Assembly: GCA_021733925.1 (NCBI GenBank)
Contig: JAIPJY010000007.1
Coordinates: 113,281 to 177,280 of the forward strand
Direction of reading: 5' to 3'
Source of the DNA: Prosthecobacter sp.
Lineage (GTDB): Bacteria > Verrucomicrobiota > Verrucomicrobiia > Verrucomicrobiales > Verrucomicrobiaceae
DNA: 64,000 nt
In this document: positions 7,574 through 14,982 of the stretch, in pieces
How positions within the stretch are numbered: position 1 is the first letter of the stretch
How the letters are laid out: each line of letters starts with the position of its first letter
Program-made: the position numbers and the translations under genes
The notes under the pieces: model-generated
What the model saw: the letters and a program-made list of their open reading frames with translations, nothing else
Database searches by the model: none
What the model was told of the DNA's origin: nothing

Positions 7574-8050
7574 TCACTTCACCTTGATGTATTTCACCCC
7601 CATTTTTTCAGGCACATCAATGAGTGAAACCGTTGCTATCCCACCATCATGAGAAAACTTCAAGGTGGTGGCATCGGAAGAAAGGACCTTCACATTTTGA
7701 TACATGGTGCCATTCTTTAGCGTCAGGCTTTCATACTCATTGTCTTTGCCTGCACGTGGAACAGCAACAGATTTGCCATCACTGAAATCATGCCCCTTCG
7801 TTGCAAGTGGAATCATTTTTTCTTGGACGGCAATCATTTTGTCCTTCTGTTCTAGTGAATGTGCCGCAGACCTCAGCGTTTCAATAGCAACCTCCTGAGC
7901 CTTTTTGATTTGCTCAGGTGAAGCCCCCGTATTGTTGAAAACAGACTCAAGAGCATCTGCAACGGTGCGTAAATGTTTGGGCTGATCATCCGCATGCATG
8001 GATAGAGGCAAGGCGATGATGGCGACGATGAGCAGTGTTTTCATAGGCAT
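7574..8050 (-). CDS. Secreted hypothetical protein, co-transcribed with the prophage repressor
   Basis: A 158-residue protein with a clear signal peptide (MKTLLIVAIIALPLSMHA; start 8050, or the in-frame ATG at 8044). The mature part is helical, with heptad-like charge patterns around residues 45-85, then a beta-rich C-terminus (VAVPRAGKDNEYESLTLKNG...VSLIDVPEKMGVKYIKVK). It lies 3 bp after the repressor stop and before a strong terminator, so it should be expressed in the lysogen. That is the usual layout of a lysogenic-conversion (moron) gene. No family is recognised and the extracytoplasmic function is unknown. Confidence 0.7.
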   Translation of the reverse strand: MPMKTLLIVAIIALPLSMHADDQPKHLRTVADALESVFNNTGASPEQIKKAQEVAIETLRSAAHSLEQKDKMIAVQEKMIPLATKGHDFSDGKSVAVPRAGKDNEYESLTLKNGTMYQNVKVLSSDATTLKFSHDGGIATVSLIDVPEKMGVKYIKVK

Positions 8051-8053
8051 GGT

Positions 8054-8932
8054 TTATCTGAGGTTCTTGGTGATCTGGGCAACAGGATAGATCAAAGCGA
8101 ATGAAGCACGCGGGTAGGTCATCGGCTGGTACACGTGGTTGTAGCTGCTCAGAGTAATGGTGTCCCCGCTCTTCTGGTAGAGCTTGACCATGACATCTCC
8201 TCCAAGGTCATCATTCAAACGTGCCAGCACCACGTCGCCATTGCGTGGCTGGAACGAGGGGTAAATGATTGCCGTCTCTCCAGCATCGTACTTGGGCTGC
8301 ATGCTGTCACCGCTGAGCTTCACCGCGAAGGCCTTGGGATCTTTGCAGTCAAACACCAGCGCACCTTCACCCGCATAGGCTTCATCTGTCCATGTCATGG
8401 CTGGCCCGCACTCAGCCAGAGACAGCAGCGGCACAAACTTGGCCGTCATGCCCGGAGGAAGGCGGATGTCAGGCACGGCACCAAAGGTGCCACCCGAAGG
8501 GCTTCGATCAACGAGGTGGTCAGAACCGTCCATGAGTTCAGATACGTCAATGCCAAGAATCTTGGCGGCCTTGATCGCCATCTTCTCTCCCATCTGGCTG
8601 TGTCCATCTTCAATGTTCTGATACGTCCCTAGATCGCTGTAGCCAATAGCCTTGGCCAGCTGAGCCTGAGTCACACCCTTGGCTTCGCGTGCTGTTTTGA
8701 GTTTGGCACGTGCACCGGTCACATAGCCGGAAGCATCCTCACGAACCATAGTTTCCTTTTGCTCATGAAAGCTCAGCAGCTTGGACAGTGTGGAGTCATC
8801 GTCCGCTTCCTTGTATCCACGCTCAAGCATGGAAACATACTTTCCAGTCACTCCTAAAAGTTTCCCCATTTCCTCCTGATTCAGCTGGAGACGCTGCCGA
8901 AGGTTCTTTAAACGAGTCGAAATATTTTCCAT
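8054..8932 (-). CDS. Prophage repressor: two HTH domains plus S24 autoprotease
   Basis: A 292-residue repressor starting at ATG 8932. Residues about 4-45 form one XRE-type helix-turn-helix and residues about 77-132 a second (LKTAREAKGVTQAQLAKAIGY). An S24/LexA-type domain follows: a likely cleavage site Cys175-Gly176 (AECGPAM), nucleophile Ser210 (SGDSM) and Lys250 (DVMVKL). RecA-stimulated self-cleavage during DNA damage would induce the prophage. Classical CI or Mu-like repressors have one DNA-binding domain; two in tandem are unusual. It is divergent from the Ner-like gene across a 68-bp operator region. Confidence 0.9.
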   Translation of the reverse strand: MENISTRLKNLRQRLQLNQEEMGKLLGVTGKYVSMLERGYKEADDDSTLSKLLSFHEQKETMVREDASGYVTGARAKLKTAREAKGVTQAQLAKAIGYSDLGTYQNIEDGHSQMGEKMAIKAAKILGIDVSELMDGSDHLVDRSPSGGTFGAVPDIRLPPGMTAKFVPLLSLAECGPAMTWTDEAYAGEGALVFDCKDPKAFAVKLSGDSMQPKYDAGETAIIYPSFQPRNGDVVLARLNDDLGGDVMVKLYQKSGDTITLSSYNHVYQPMTYPRASFALIYPVAQITKNLR

Positions 8933-9000
8933 TGGGAAACTAAATTGTGTTGACGGATGCAAACATGGAAACTAAGTTGTCATTAGTCAACCAAGTTACC
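8933..9000. promoter_or_regulatory. Divergent early/repressor promoter-operator region
   Basis: This gap between the repressor and Ner-like genes carries a 14-bp direct repeat, GGAAACTAA(A/G)TTGT, at 8935-8948 and 8967-8980, 32 bp apart (about three helical turns). Possible rightward promoter: TTGACG at 8950-8955, 17 bp, TAAGTT at 8973-8978. Possible leftward promoter on the other strand: TTGACT at 8990-8985, then CATGTT. The second repeat overlaps the rightward -10, so repressor binding could block early transcription. Promoter calls are by eye. Confidence 0.65.
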
Positions 9001-9192
9001 ATGCCACCACCCATTGACAACAAATTTTCCAAAGCGGCCAAGATCGCTCTCATCAACCTTGACCTCACCGTCGTCGAGCTAGCACAAAAACTGGAACGCC
9101 CGCGCCAGACAGTCAGCGCTGTCGTGAACGGCTCGCGGCGCTACCCCAAGCTGCGCAAGCTCGTCGCTAAACAACTCAAATGCGCCGCCTGA
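9001..9192 (+). CDS. Small HTH regulator (Ner-like)
   Basis: A 63-residue protein with a helix-turn-helix (LTVVELAQKLERPRQTVSAVVNG). It is the first gene of the rightward early operon, exactly where Mu has ner, whose product shuts off early and repressor transcription. ATG 9001 is preferred over an in-frame ATG at 8947, which would begin inside the operator region. It overlaps the next gene as TGATG. Confidence 0.75.
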   Translation: MPPPIDNKFSKAAKIALINLDLTVVELAQKLERPRQTVSAVVNGSRRYPKLRKLVAKQLKCAA

Positions 9193-9416
9193 TGAATCCC
9201 TTGATTCCAGACTTCATGCGCCATGCCTTCACCGGCATTGAGCAGATGACCGCCGCACAACGTGCGGACCACTACGAAGCGGCCGCGATCCTGCTCAAAG
9301 AGCACAGCGCAGAGGAAGCCGATGCCGCCATGCAAACGGCCATCGCCATCCGCAAGGCCGAGGGGCTGCAACTGGTCTTCATCAATCTTCTCAACTCCGA
9401 AGGGAGGGCCGCATGA
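9192..9416 (+). CDS. Hypothetical early phage protein (74 aa)
   Basis: A helical 74-residue protein (MNPLIPDFMRHAFTGIEQM...). ATG 9192 overlaps the previous stop (TGATG); an in-frame ATG at 9180 is possible. It ends with ATGA overlap into the next gene. No family is recognised; the helical, Ala-rich character suggests a small binding protein. Confidence 0.65.
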   Translation: MNPLIPDFMRHAFTGIEQMTAAQRADHYEAAAILLKEHSAEEADAAMQTAIAIRKAEGLQLVFINLLNSEGRAA

Positions 9417-9691
9417 GCTGGGTTCGTCATCCGGGGCGCTTCCGCTGCGCTCTCAACAGCTTCCTTTACGGCTTCATTTCCAGCCGTGATTTCGCCGCAC
9501 TGATGGGCACAACCACGAAGAGGGTCATGCAGTGGCGTGACCGCCGCAGCGGACCACCTCAGTCAATGCTGCCCCTCTTCGGCTACGCAGTTCATCAGCT
9601 CGTCGAACAGCAGGTCATCCCCACTCCGCACTGCATCACCAAGCTCAACAAGATCATGGGCTTCACCCCTTCACCCAGAACAGCCGCTTAA
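9413..9691 (+). CDS. Small HTH-like early phage protein (92 aa)
   Basis: The 92-residue sequence has a region that looks like a helix-turn-helix: FISSRDFAALMGTTTKRVMQWRD at about residues 22-43, with a residue pattern typical of recognition helices in small phage regulators or excisionase-type proteins. It overlaps its upstream neighbour by 4 nt. Its position in the early operon suggests gene control or DNA transactions, but no specific family is recognised. Confidence 0.6.
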   Translation: MSWVRHPGRFRCALNSFLYGFISSRDFAALMGTTTKRVMQWRDRRSGPPQSMLPLFGYAVHQLVEQQVIPTPHCITKLNKIMGFTPSPRTAA

Positions 9692-9693
9692 TC

Positions 9694-10473
9694 ATGAAAC
9701 TCACCACCGCCACCGAACTCCTCGCTGACTGGGACCGCCAGATCGCTGAACTCACCGTCCAGGCTGAGAACCGCCGCAACAACGGCATGCTGGACAGCGC
9801 CGCCCTGCTGCGCACGCAGCGGGACACGCTCAAGCAATGCGCCGATGCGCTGCGCCAATTGGTGAAGGCACCGCTTGTGATCACCGCAGCCACGGCGGCA
9901 AAGTCCCCTCAGGAACTGCCTCTAGAAGTAGCCGCATTAATTGAGTTTCCGTTAATGCCAGAGGCGGAATTTTCTGAGCGGCTGCAGTTGCTGCAAAACT
10001 CCCTGCTGAGCGAGCCCTCTGCAAAAGGCCCCAACGGAGATCTTGAGGGATGGGCTGATCAGACTCAGGCCGCAGCTCCTGCTTTATCCACAGATCCAGC
10101 TCCGCCTCCCGCTGCTCATTCCACCCTTCAGGAGTCGGCATCGCCAAATCCTTCCCTTGCTGCAGACAGCGCACAATCAGCAGCCTCATCATCTCCACAG
10201 CCAGGTTCCAAGGTATCGTCGGATTCATCCGCCCAAGATGGCGATGCCTGCGGAGACATCAACTGTGACGGCCACTGCAAGCCCCAGATGCTCAGGCCGC
10301 GCCTGATCTACCGCATCGACATCTGCAAATCCGAAGAAGCCGCCCGCAATGAAGAGAGTCTGGCCACACCGGCCCAGCGCCGCATGGCCGCACGCTTCCT
10401 CCACGTGGATCTGCACGACCTCCCCGGAGCACTCGCCAGGCGCGTGCGCACCCGCCTGCAGCAGGCCGCTTGA
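9694..10473 (+). CDS. Hypothetical early phage protein with low-complexity middle (259 aa)
   Basis: Residues 1-60 are helical and charged (WDRQIAELTVQAENRRNN...). Residues about 115-180 form a Pro/Ala/Ser-rich linker, followed by a short Cys/His cluster (CGDINCDGHC) that could bind a metal, then a basic helical end. It starts 2 bp after the preceding stop. The middle stretch is less GC-biased than its neighbours, hinting at recent reshuffling. No family is recognised. Confidence 0.6.
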   Translation: MKLTTATELLADWDRQIAELTVQAENRRNNGMLDSAALLRTQRDTLKQCADALRQLVKAPLVITAATAAKSPQELPLEVAALIEFPLMPEAEFSERLQLLQNSLLSEPSAKGPNGDLEGWADQTQAAAPALSTDPAPPPAAHSTLQESASPNPSLAADSAQSAASSSPQPGSKVSSDSSAQDGDACGDINCDGHCKPQMLRPRLIYRIDICKSEEAARNEESLATPAQRRMAARFLHVDLHDLPGALARRVRTRLQQAA

Positions 10474-10527
10474 ATCTCCGCACCGCCGGTAGCCCGGCAC
10501 ACCACCCACCCCAAGCACCACACACCC

Positions 10528-11007
10528 ATGCAAGCCCAGCCCCTGACCCTCAAACGCCTCATGAGCCTGCCACCGCAGGCCGTGACCCGCGTGAACCTGC
10601 AACGGGCCTCATCCGCCCTGAGCACCATGAAGCCCGCCACCGTCTTCCTCCGTGATGACAGTGAACGGGATCACCTGAAAGCCTGCGTGCAGCAGCTTGA
10701 AGCTGAAGCCGCCCAGGCCAGGCAGGAAACCGCCGCCGCACAGCAGCTGCTTCGCGACCACGCCTCACAAGCCTGGCTGGAAGCCGAAGCACGGCTGCAG
10801 CGGCAAGCCATGGAACGCCGCGTGCAGCTGCAGGAGCACCGCAACACCTCCCGTGTGCGCGACAACACGCTGCCAGATCTGGCACCGCATGTCGTCGCCA
10901 CCACGGATGCCGTGCACCTCGCGCTGCCGCTCAACCCACGCACCGCCATCCCCATGGACCTGCCAGTCCTGACCCTGATCAAGAACTGGCTGTTCCGCAG
11001 ACGCTAA
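10528..11007 (+). CDS. Hypothetical coiled-coil early phage protein (159 aa)
   Basis: The central part (about residues 50-105, RDHLKACVQQLEAEAAQARQ...) is a long Ala/Gln/Glu-rich coiled coil. The N-terminus is basic and the C-terminus ends in a basic KNWLFRRR tail. The start at 10528 is preceded by a CA-rich leader with no Shine-Dalgarno. No family is recognised. Confidence 0.55.
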   Translation: MQAQPLTLKRLMSLPPQAVTRVNLQRASSALSTMKPATVFLRDDSERDHLKACVQQLEAEAAQARQETAAAQQLLRDHASQAWLEAEARLQRQAMERRVQLQEHRNTSRVRDNTLPDLAPHVVATTDAVHLALPLNPRTAIPMDLPVLTLIKNWLFRRR

Positions 11008-11068
11008 GCACGCCGCGCAAGTGGGATCGCCACCCACCTCCGCAGCCTGCCCGGCCTTTTCAAACCAC

Positions 11069-11105
11069 CGTCAACAACAGTCATCGACCGTCAACCATCG
11101 TCAAC
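11069..11105. repeat. Three phased CGTCAAC heptamers
   Basis: CGTCAAC occurs at 11069-11075, 11089-11095 and 11099-11105, with start-to-start spacings of 20 and 10 bp (about two and one helical turns). The array lies 10 bp upstream of the next start codon. Regular phasing suggests a protein-binding site, possibly a secondary control point inside the early operon. The function is inferred. Confidence 0.5.
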
Positions 11106-11115
11106 TCCGCCTCCC

Positions 11116-11595
11116 ATGAGCACCCCGCCCCCTGAAGCCCTGGACCCACGCGTCCGCCGCTTTGCCCGTGAAGCCACGGCAGAGATGACCTGCGCTCAGG
11201 TGGCAGACATCCTTGGCCCTCCCTACAGCACGCGCACCGTGCTGCGCCTCTGCCGCAACAAGCAGATCGAATGCAACGCCCCCGTGAATGCCAACGGCGG
11301 CGTGAACAAGCAGGGCATCGGAATCAAGATGCGCTGGAGCATCACCAAGGCCGCGCTGCTCAGCTTCATCATCCGCAGCACTCACGGCCCGCGTGAAGCC
11401 CTGATGAAGGCCATCGAGCAGGAGCTGCCCGGCTGGAAAAGCTTTGCGCAGTACATCGCCTCCGGTGGCGAGTCCAGCACCGCACCACTGCCGGCCAATG
11501 TGATCCCCATGAAGGGACGCGGCAAAGCCACGCTCAACGCCGCGCAGCTCAATGATCCGCGCCAGCTGGATCTCTTCGCGCCCCGCTCCGCCTGA
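11116..11595 (+). CDS. Early phage protein with HTH-like region and C-terminal clamp-binding motif
   Basis: A 159-residue protein. Residues about 23-55 (MTCAQVADILGPPYSTRTVLRLCRNKQIEC) resemble a helix-turn-helix of the excisionase/MerR kind. The C-terminus reads RQLDLFAPRSA, and QLDLF matches the bacterial beta-sliding-clamp binding motif (QL[SD]LF). Phage replication or transposition proteins can use such tails to reach the replisome; in Tn7, TnsE contacts the clamp. Its function is otherwise unknown. The CGTCAAC array lies directly upstream. Confidence 0.6.
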   Translation: MSTPPPEALDPRVRRFAREATAEMTCAQVADILGPPYSTRTVLRLCRNKQIECNAPVNANGGVNKQGIGIKMRWSITKAALLSFIIRSTHGPREALMKAIEQELPGWKSFAQYIASGGESSTAPLPANVIPMKGRGKATLNAAQLNDPRQLDLFAPRSA

Positions 11596-11630
11596 ATTTC
11601 CCCCACCCCAACAACACAGCACCCAAGCCC

Positions 11631-11867
11631 ATGACAACAGACCCCCCCCCACAGCACAGCACCAACACCGCACGCCGCCCGCGCAATGCGCCGGAGCTGC
11701 TCACGCGCACCGTCGACGGCCTGCAGCGCCTCGCCTTCATCCAGGCACAGAAGGCAACGCACGCTCTCAACGTCGAGCCCCCACACGCCCCCCTCCTGCG
11801 CAAAGCCGCCGCAGACTCCACCACCTTCCGTGTGCGCATCCCAACCTCAACCGGGGAGGCCGCATAA
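11631..11867 (+). CDS. Hypothetical early phage protein (78 aa)
   Basis: A 78-residue, Pro/Ala-rich, basic protein (MTTDPPPQHSTNTARRPR...). The start follows a CA-rich leader and it ends 1 bp before the next ATG. No family is recognised. Low complexity means confidence in expression rests mainly on operon packing. Confidence 0.5.
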   Translation: MTTDPPPQHSTNTARRPRNAPELLTRTVDGLQRLAFIQAQKATHALNVEPPHAPLLRKAAADSTTFRVRIPTSTGEAA

Positions 11868-11868
11868 G

Positions 11869-12114
11869 ATGTCCTCACCCACCACACCCATCTGCGCTCT
11901 GACTGATGCAGAGATAGAGACCATCAACGAAGCGATGATCGACAACATGGAGTGCCGTCTTGTCAGGAACGAAACATCCACGGAGCTGATCTACGAACCT
12001 CAGCGCGCCATGATGGGAAACCTCACCATCAAGCTCAACGTCAACCGCACCATTGATGACGTCTGGAAGCTCGCAGGCTCACTCTGGGCAGCAACCAACG
12101 AACCCGGAACCTGA
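11869..12114 (+). CDS. Hypothetical early phage protein (81 aa)
   Basis: An 81-residue acidic protein starting MSSPTTPICALTDAEIETINEAM. ATG 11869 is chosen because it lies 1 bp after the preceding stop; a longer in-frame version would run backwards through that gene. The second half (ELIYEPQRAMMGNLTIKLNVNRTIDDVWKLAG) looks like a compact alpha/beta fold. No family is recognised. Confidence 0.6.
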   Translation: MSSPTTPICALTDAEIETINEAMIDNMECRLVRNETSTELIYEPQRAMMGNLTIKLNVNRTIDDVWKLAGSLWAATNEPGT

Positions 12115-12116
12115 TC

Positions 12117-12413
12117 ATGAGCACCTACATTCCATCCGTCGCAGAAACCGTGCTGGGCATGATCGGCCTGATCGTTCTCGCCTGCCTGCTCGCCCATCTC
12201 AAGAAGCCCACCACACCCGGGCGCAATGAGCAGCTCATCCGCCGCCATCGCCGCATCCAGGAGCACCAGCTTGGCGAGGCCTATCGGGACGACGGCTACA
12301 CGCTGATTCAGACCATGGCCTTCGTGGCTTCCCTGCTCGGAGCACTGCTCCTGGCGCCCGTCTGCTTCTTCATCATCACCGTCATCTTCGGTGCCCAGGA
12401 GCCCCGCTGGTAA
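12117..12413 (+). CDS. Small two-helix membrane protein in the early operon
   Basis: A 98-residue protein with two membrane segments, residues about 10-27 (TVLGMIGLIVLACLLAHL) and about 66-90 (TMAFVASLLGALLLAPVCFF), joined by a strongly basic cytoplasmic-type loop. Early membrane proteins of temperate phages often mediate superinfection exclusion or alter the host envelope; that is inference here. It starts 2 bp after the preceding stop. Confidence 0.6.
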   Translation: MSTYIPSVAETVLGMIGLIVLACLLAHLKKPTTPGRNEQLIRRHRRIQEHQLGEAYRDDGYTLIQTMAFVASLLGALLLAPVCFFIITVIFGAQEPRW

Positions 12414-12436
12414 CCAACCCCACCCCACCACCCCTC

Positions 12437-13051
12437 CTGCAAACACAACCCACGCCCCTCACTCCCCGCGAACGCGCCTCCAAGCTCGTCAACGATTACG
12501 CCAGCAAAACCGCCCTGCTGGAATCAGCCACCGCTGACACCCGCGCCAAGATCACCGGTCTGACCGCCGCTCTCAATCAAGCGGCTGCGCCCTTCCTCAT
12601 GGAACTGGCCAACCTGGAACAGGAGGCCAAGGAACTCGCCCTGGCTCATGGCCCCGAGATCTTCGGTGAGAAACGCAGCCTCACTGAAAACGGCTACAAG
12701 CTCGCCCTCACAGCCACCGATGAAGTCGAGATCGACGGCGGCGAAGAAGCAGCCTGCTCCCGCATCCGCCGCGCCCTGGCCAAGATTGGCAATGGCGATG
12801 ACGATGCCAGCCGCAACAACCGCCTGGCTCTCAATGCCTGCCTGAACGTCACCACGAAGATCAACCGCACCTATGTGAAGGATCAATACGACGGTTCCGC
12901 CGCATGGTTTGAAGAGCACGGCCTGCGTGTGGTGGAAAAGGAAAGCGCCAGCCTCAAGAAAGCCCCACCCCCACGCGTCGCCAAGGCCAAGCAGAAGAAG
13001 GCCCCCAAACTCAACACCACCGAGCAGGCGGAAGAACAGGAGGCCGCATGA
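12437..13051 (+). CDS. gam: Gam-like host-nuclease inhibitor, start uncertain
   Basis: Mu Gam binds linear DNA ends and blocks RecBCD-type nucleases. The first ATG is 12599, but the same frame is open and coding-like upstream (ERASKLVNDYASKTALLESATADTRAKITG...), giving the N-terminal coiled coil expected for Gam. No ATG or GTG is available there; CTG at 12437 is the best visible start, giving about 204 residues. Then follow GYKLALTATDEVEIDGGEE and a Lys-rich tail. Function is assigned by layout and operon position next to a GemA-like gene. The next gene overlaps by ATGA. Confidence 0.6.
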   Translation: MQTQPTPLTPRERASKLVNDYASKTALLESATADTRAKITGLTAALNQAAAPFLMELANLEQEAKELALAHGPEIFGEKRSLTENGYKLALTATDEVEIDGGEEAACSRIRRALAKIGNGDDDASRNNRLALNACLNVTTKINRTYVKDQYDGSAAWFEEHGLRVVEKESASLKKAPPPRVAKAKQKKAPKLNTTEQAEEQEAA

Positions 13052-13518
13052 AAGCACGCCCCGTCCGATTCGTCCCGCTCACACCCAAGCAGCGCGGCTA
13101 CATCGCCCAGCTCGCCAAGCAGGCGCACACCTACCTCACCGGCAACGGTGCCATCGACGAAGACTTTGATCCATGGCGCAGGCGCGAGGCGATGCACGCC
13201 TCCAAAGGCTTCACCATCAGCGAAGCCCCGCGTCATAGCTTTGATGACCTTGAGCAGCACTTCCTCATGCTTGCTGGCAAGTCCGGCAAAGCTCTGGAGC
13301 GCGCTCTAGGCCCTGAGAATGACATGCGCCAGCTGGCCCATGAAATCTCTGTGGCTGCCCGCGAAGCCGGAGTCACACCGGCCTACGTGCAAGGCATCTG
13401 CAAGCGCATGTATGGCGCAGACACCTGGAGCAACGCACGCCAGGCCAAGGCCGTGCTGATCGCCCTCAAAAACAAGGCCCGAACCGACAAGAAGAAAGCT
13501 GCCACCGCACAATCATGA
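13048..13518 (+). CDS. GemA/Mu gp16-like regulatory protein (DUF1018)
   Basis: A 156-residue protein opening with LTPKQRGYIAQLAKQA, the conserved start of the DUF1018/GemA family, followed by a divergent middle and a helical end. In Mu, GemA alters host gene expression and lies in the early operon after gam, matching the order here. Overlaps with both neighbours are 4 nt. The match is clear at the N-terminus only. Confidence 0.6.
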   Translation: MKARPVRFVPLTPKQRGYIAQLAKQAHTYLTGNGAIDEDFDPWRRREAMHASKGFTISEAPRHSFDDLEQHFLMLAGKSGKALERALGPENDMRQLAHEISVAAREAGVTPAYVQGICKRMYGADTWSNARQAKAVLIALKNKARTDKKKAATAQS

Positions 13519-14384
13519 GCACCCCTGAAACACTCCACGACTGCCCGAACTGCGGGCGCACCAAATTCACCGCAGCCGGTTTGCGATCGCACAAATGCAA
13601 GCCTGTGGCCATCACGGTGGAACCGGAGACGACCCTTGCCCCCATGCTGCCCAAGCTCGCCCTGGTCAGCACCTTCACCAACCTGCAGGACGGCATCAAA
13701 GGCGATGCCCTGTCCATGAAGATCAAAATGTTTTTCGCCGGGCTGCTGGTCAACGAACTGACCGAACATTTCCGGCATGAGCACGGCGAAACACGGGGCA
13801 GGCCGGAAAATAACGGCGCGGTGTCCGTTATTAAAAGGCCCACGCTGGAATCCTACCTGGAAGACAACTTCAATGTCTCAGCCAGGACATGCCGCCGCTA
13901 TGAGTCTTTCTGGGAAAACTGCACCGTCAGCACCAAGCATGAGAAGGCCGTCAAGGCCCTGAATCTGGCCTGGACGAACCACCTGCAGACACTCCAGCTG
14001 GAAGCCCCCAAGAAGGCAGGGAAGGGCAAAGGCCAGGGCAAAGCCTCACAGCCTCTCACCCTGACCCTGCACCAGCCCAGCAAGAGCTTTGCAGAGGACG
14101 TGCAGGAGCTGCTCCTGGAGGCCGATGATCTGGGCCTCCATGAACTCTTTGAGATCCCCCTCAAGGACGCGGGATCTGATGAGGATGACACCGATCCCGA
14201 GCCAGCCAACAACAAGGACAAGCTCATCAAGTTCTGGGCAGGTGACTTCTCCCGCCGTCTCAGCCGCAGGGAGTACATGAAGTTGCCCAAGGCCCAGCGC
14301 GAGACCCTCGCCACCGACCTTGAACTGGCCCTGCACGAACTCAAAGACTCGCTCGCCACCTCCAAGAAGAAAGGGAAGGCATGA
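13515..14384 (+). CDS. Zinc-finger early phage protein (289 aa)
   Basis: The N-terminus holds a likely zinc site, CPNCGRTKFTAAGLRSHKC (Cys-x2-Cys with His/Cys), in the first 30 residues. A helical, Phe-rich middle follows, then a Gly/Lys-rich linker (GKGKGQGK) at about residue 170 and an acidic C-terminal third (DEDDTDPEPANNKDK). DNA or protein binding is likely from the finger; no family is recognised. It overlaps the next gene by 4 nt. Confidence 0.6.
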   Translation: MSTPETLHDCPNCGRTKFTAAGLRSHKCKPVAITVEPETTLAPMLPKLALVSTFTNLQDGIKGDALSMKIKMFFAGLLVNELTEHFRHEHGETRGRPENNGAVSVIKRPTLESYLEDNFNVSARTCRRYESFWENCTVSTKHEKAVKALNLAWTNHLQTLQLEAPKKAGKGKGQGKASQPLTLTLHQPSKSFAEDVQELLLEADDLGLHELFEIPLKDAGSDEDDTDPEPANNKDKLIKFWAGDFSRRLSRREYMKLPKAQRETLATDLELALHELKDSLATSKKKGKA

Positions 14385-14716
14385 ACCCCACCCTGATTCA
14401 TCTGGCAGCGCTGGAATGCTACCAGCGGGCGACAAAGCAGGGCGTCTCCCTGGCACCCTTCATCGTCCTGCAAACCATTGCAGCGGCAGGTGATACGAGG
14501 ATCAAGAGCAAGACGATGGCCAAAGAAAGCGGCTACACCTGGCCCACGCTCCGCAGACACCTGCAATCGCTGACATCCAAAGGCTACGCAGTGGGCACAA
14601 ACATCGCCCGCAAGACACGCTTCGGCAGGCCGCGCAAAGTTTACAACCTCACCGCGCTGGGCCTTGAACTCATGACACCGCAGCCGCGTGCACGCGCAGA
14701 AAGGACCGCGCCATGA
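14381..14716 (+). CDS. Winged-helix regulator, MarR-like (late-activator candidate)
   Basis: A 111-residue protein. The middle (IKSKTMAKESGYTWPTLRRHLQSLTSKGYAV) is a winged-helix with recognition helix, followed by a basic wing (ARKTRFGRPRKVYNLT). Mu-like phages encode an early activator (Mor) and a late activator (C); neither is recognised by sequence here, so this gene is the best visible candidate for switching on the leftward late arm. That role is inference. Both neighbours overlap by 4 nt. Confidence 0.6.
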   Translation: MNPTLIHLAALECYQRATKQGVSLAPFIVLQTIAAAGDTRIKSKTMAKESGYTWPTLRRHLQSLTSKGYAVGTNIARKTRFGRPRKVYNLTALGLELMTPQPRARAERTAP

Positions 14717-14982
14717 TCCAGATGAACCTCCTTGCTGAAGCGGTGGATCCAGTCATCACCAAAATGCCCGCTGCCGAGTTCGGCGGCGGTGGCATCCTCG
14801 GCATCGAAGGCTCCATTTATGAGATCCGTGTCAGCCAGGGCCTTGCCTTCGTGCTCGATGAACAGCAGCTCATTTTGATCGTTGAAGCCGCCCTCGATAA
14901 ATTACCCAACATGATGGGCCTCGACGATGACGACTCCGACGACAAGGGCGAGGAATGGAAAAGCGGAGGGAAGGGAAGATGA
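14713..14982 (+). CDS. Hypothetical acidic early phage protein (89 aa)
   Basis: An 89-residue protein with a glycine-rich centre (FGGGGILGIEG) and an acidic tail (GLDDDDSDDKGEEWK). It overlaps upstream and downstream genes by 4 nt each (ATGA), so it is almost certainly translated. No family is recognised. Confidence 0.6.
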   Translation: MIQMNLLAEAVDPVITKMPAAEFGGGGILGIEGSIYEIRVSQGLAFVLDEQQLILIVEAALDKLPNMMGLDDDDSDDKGEEWKSGGKGR

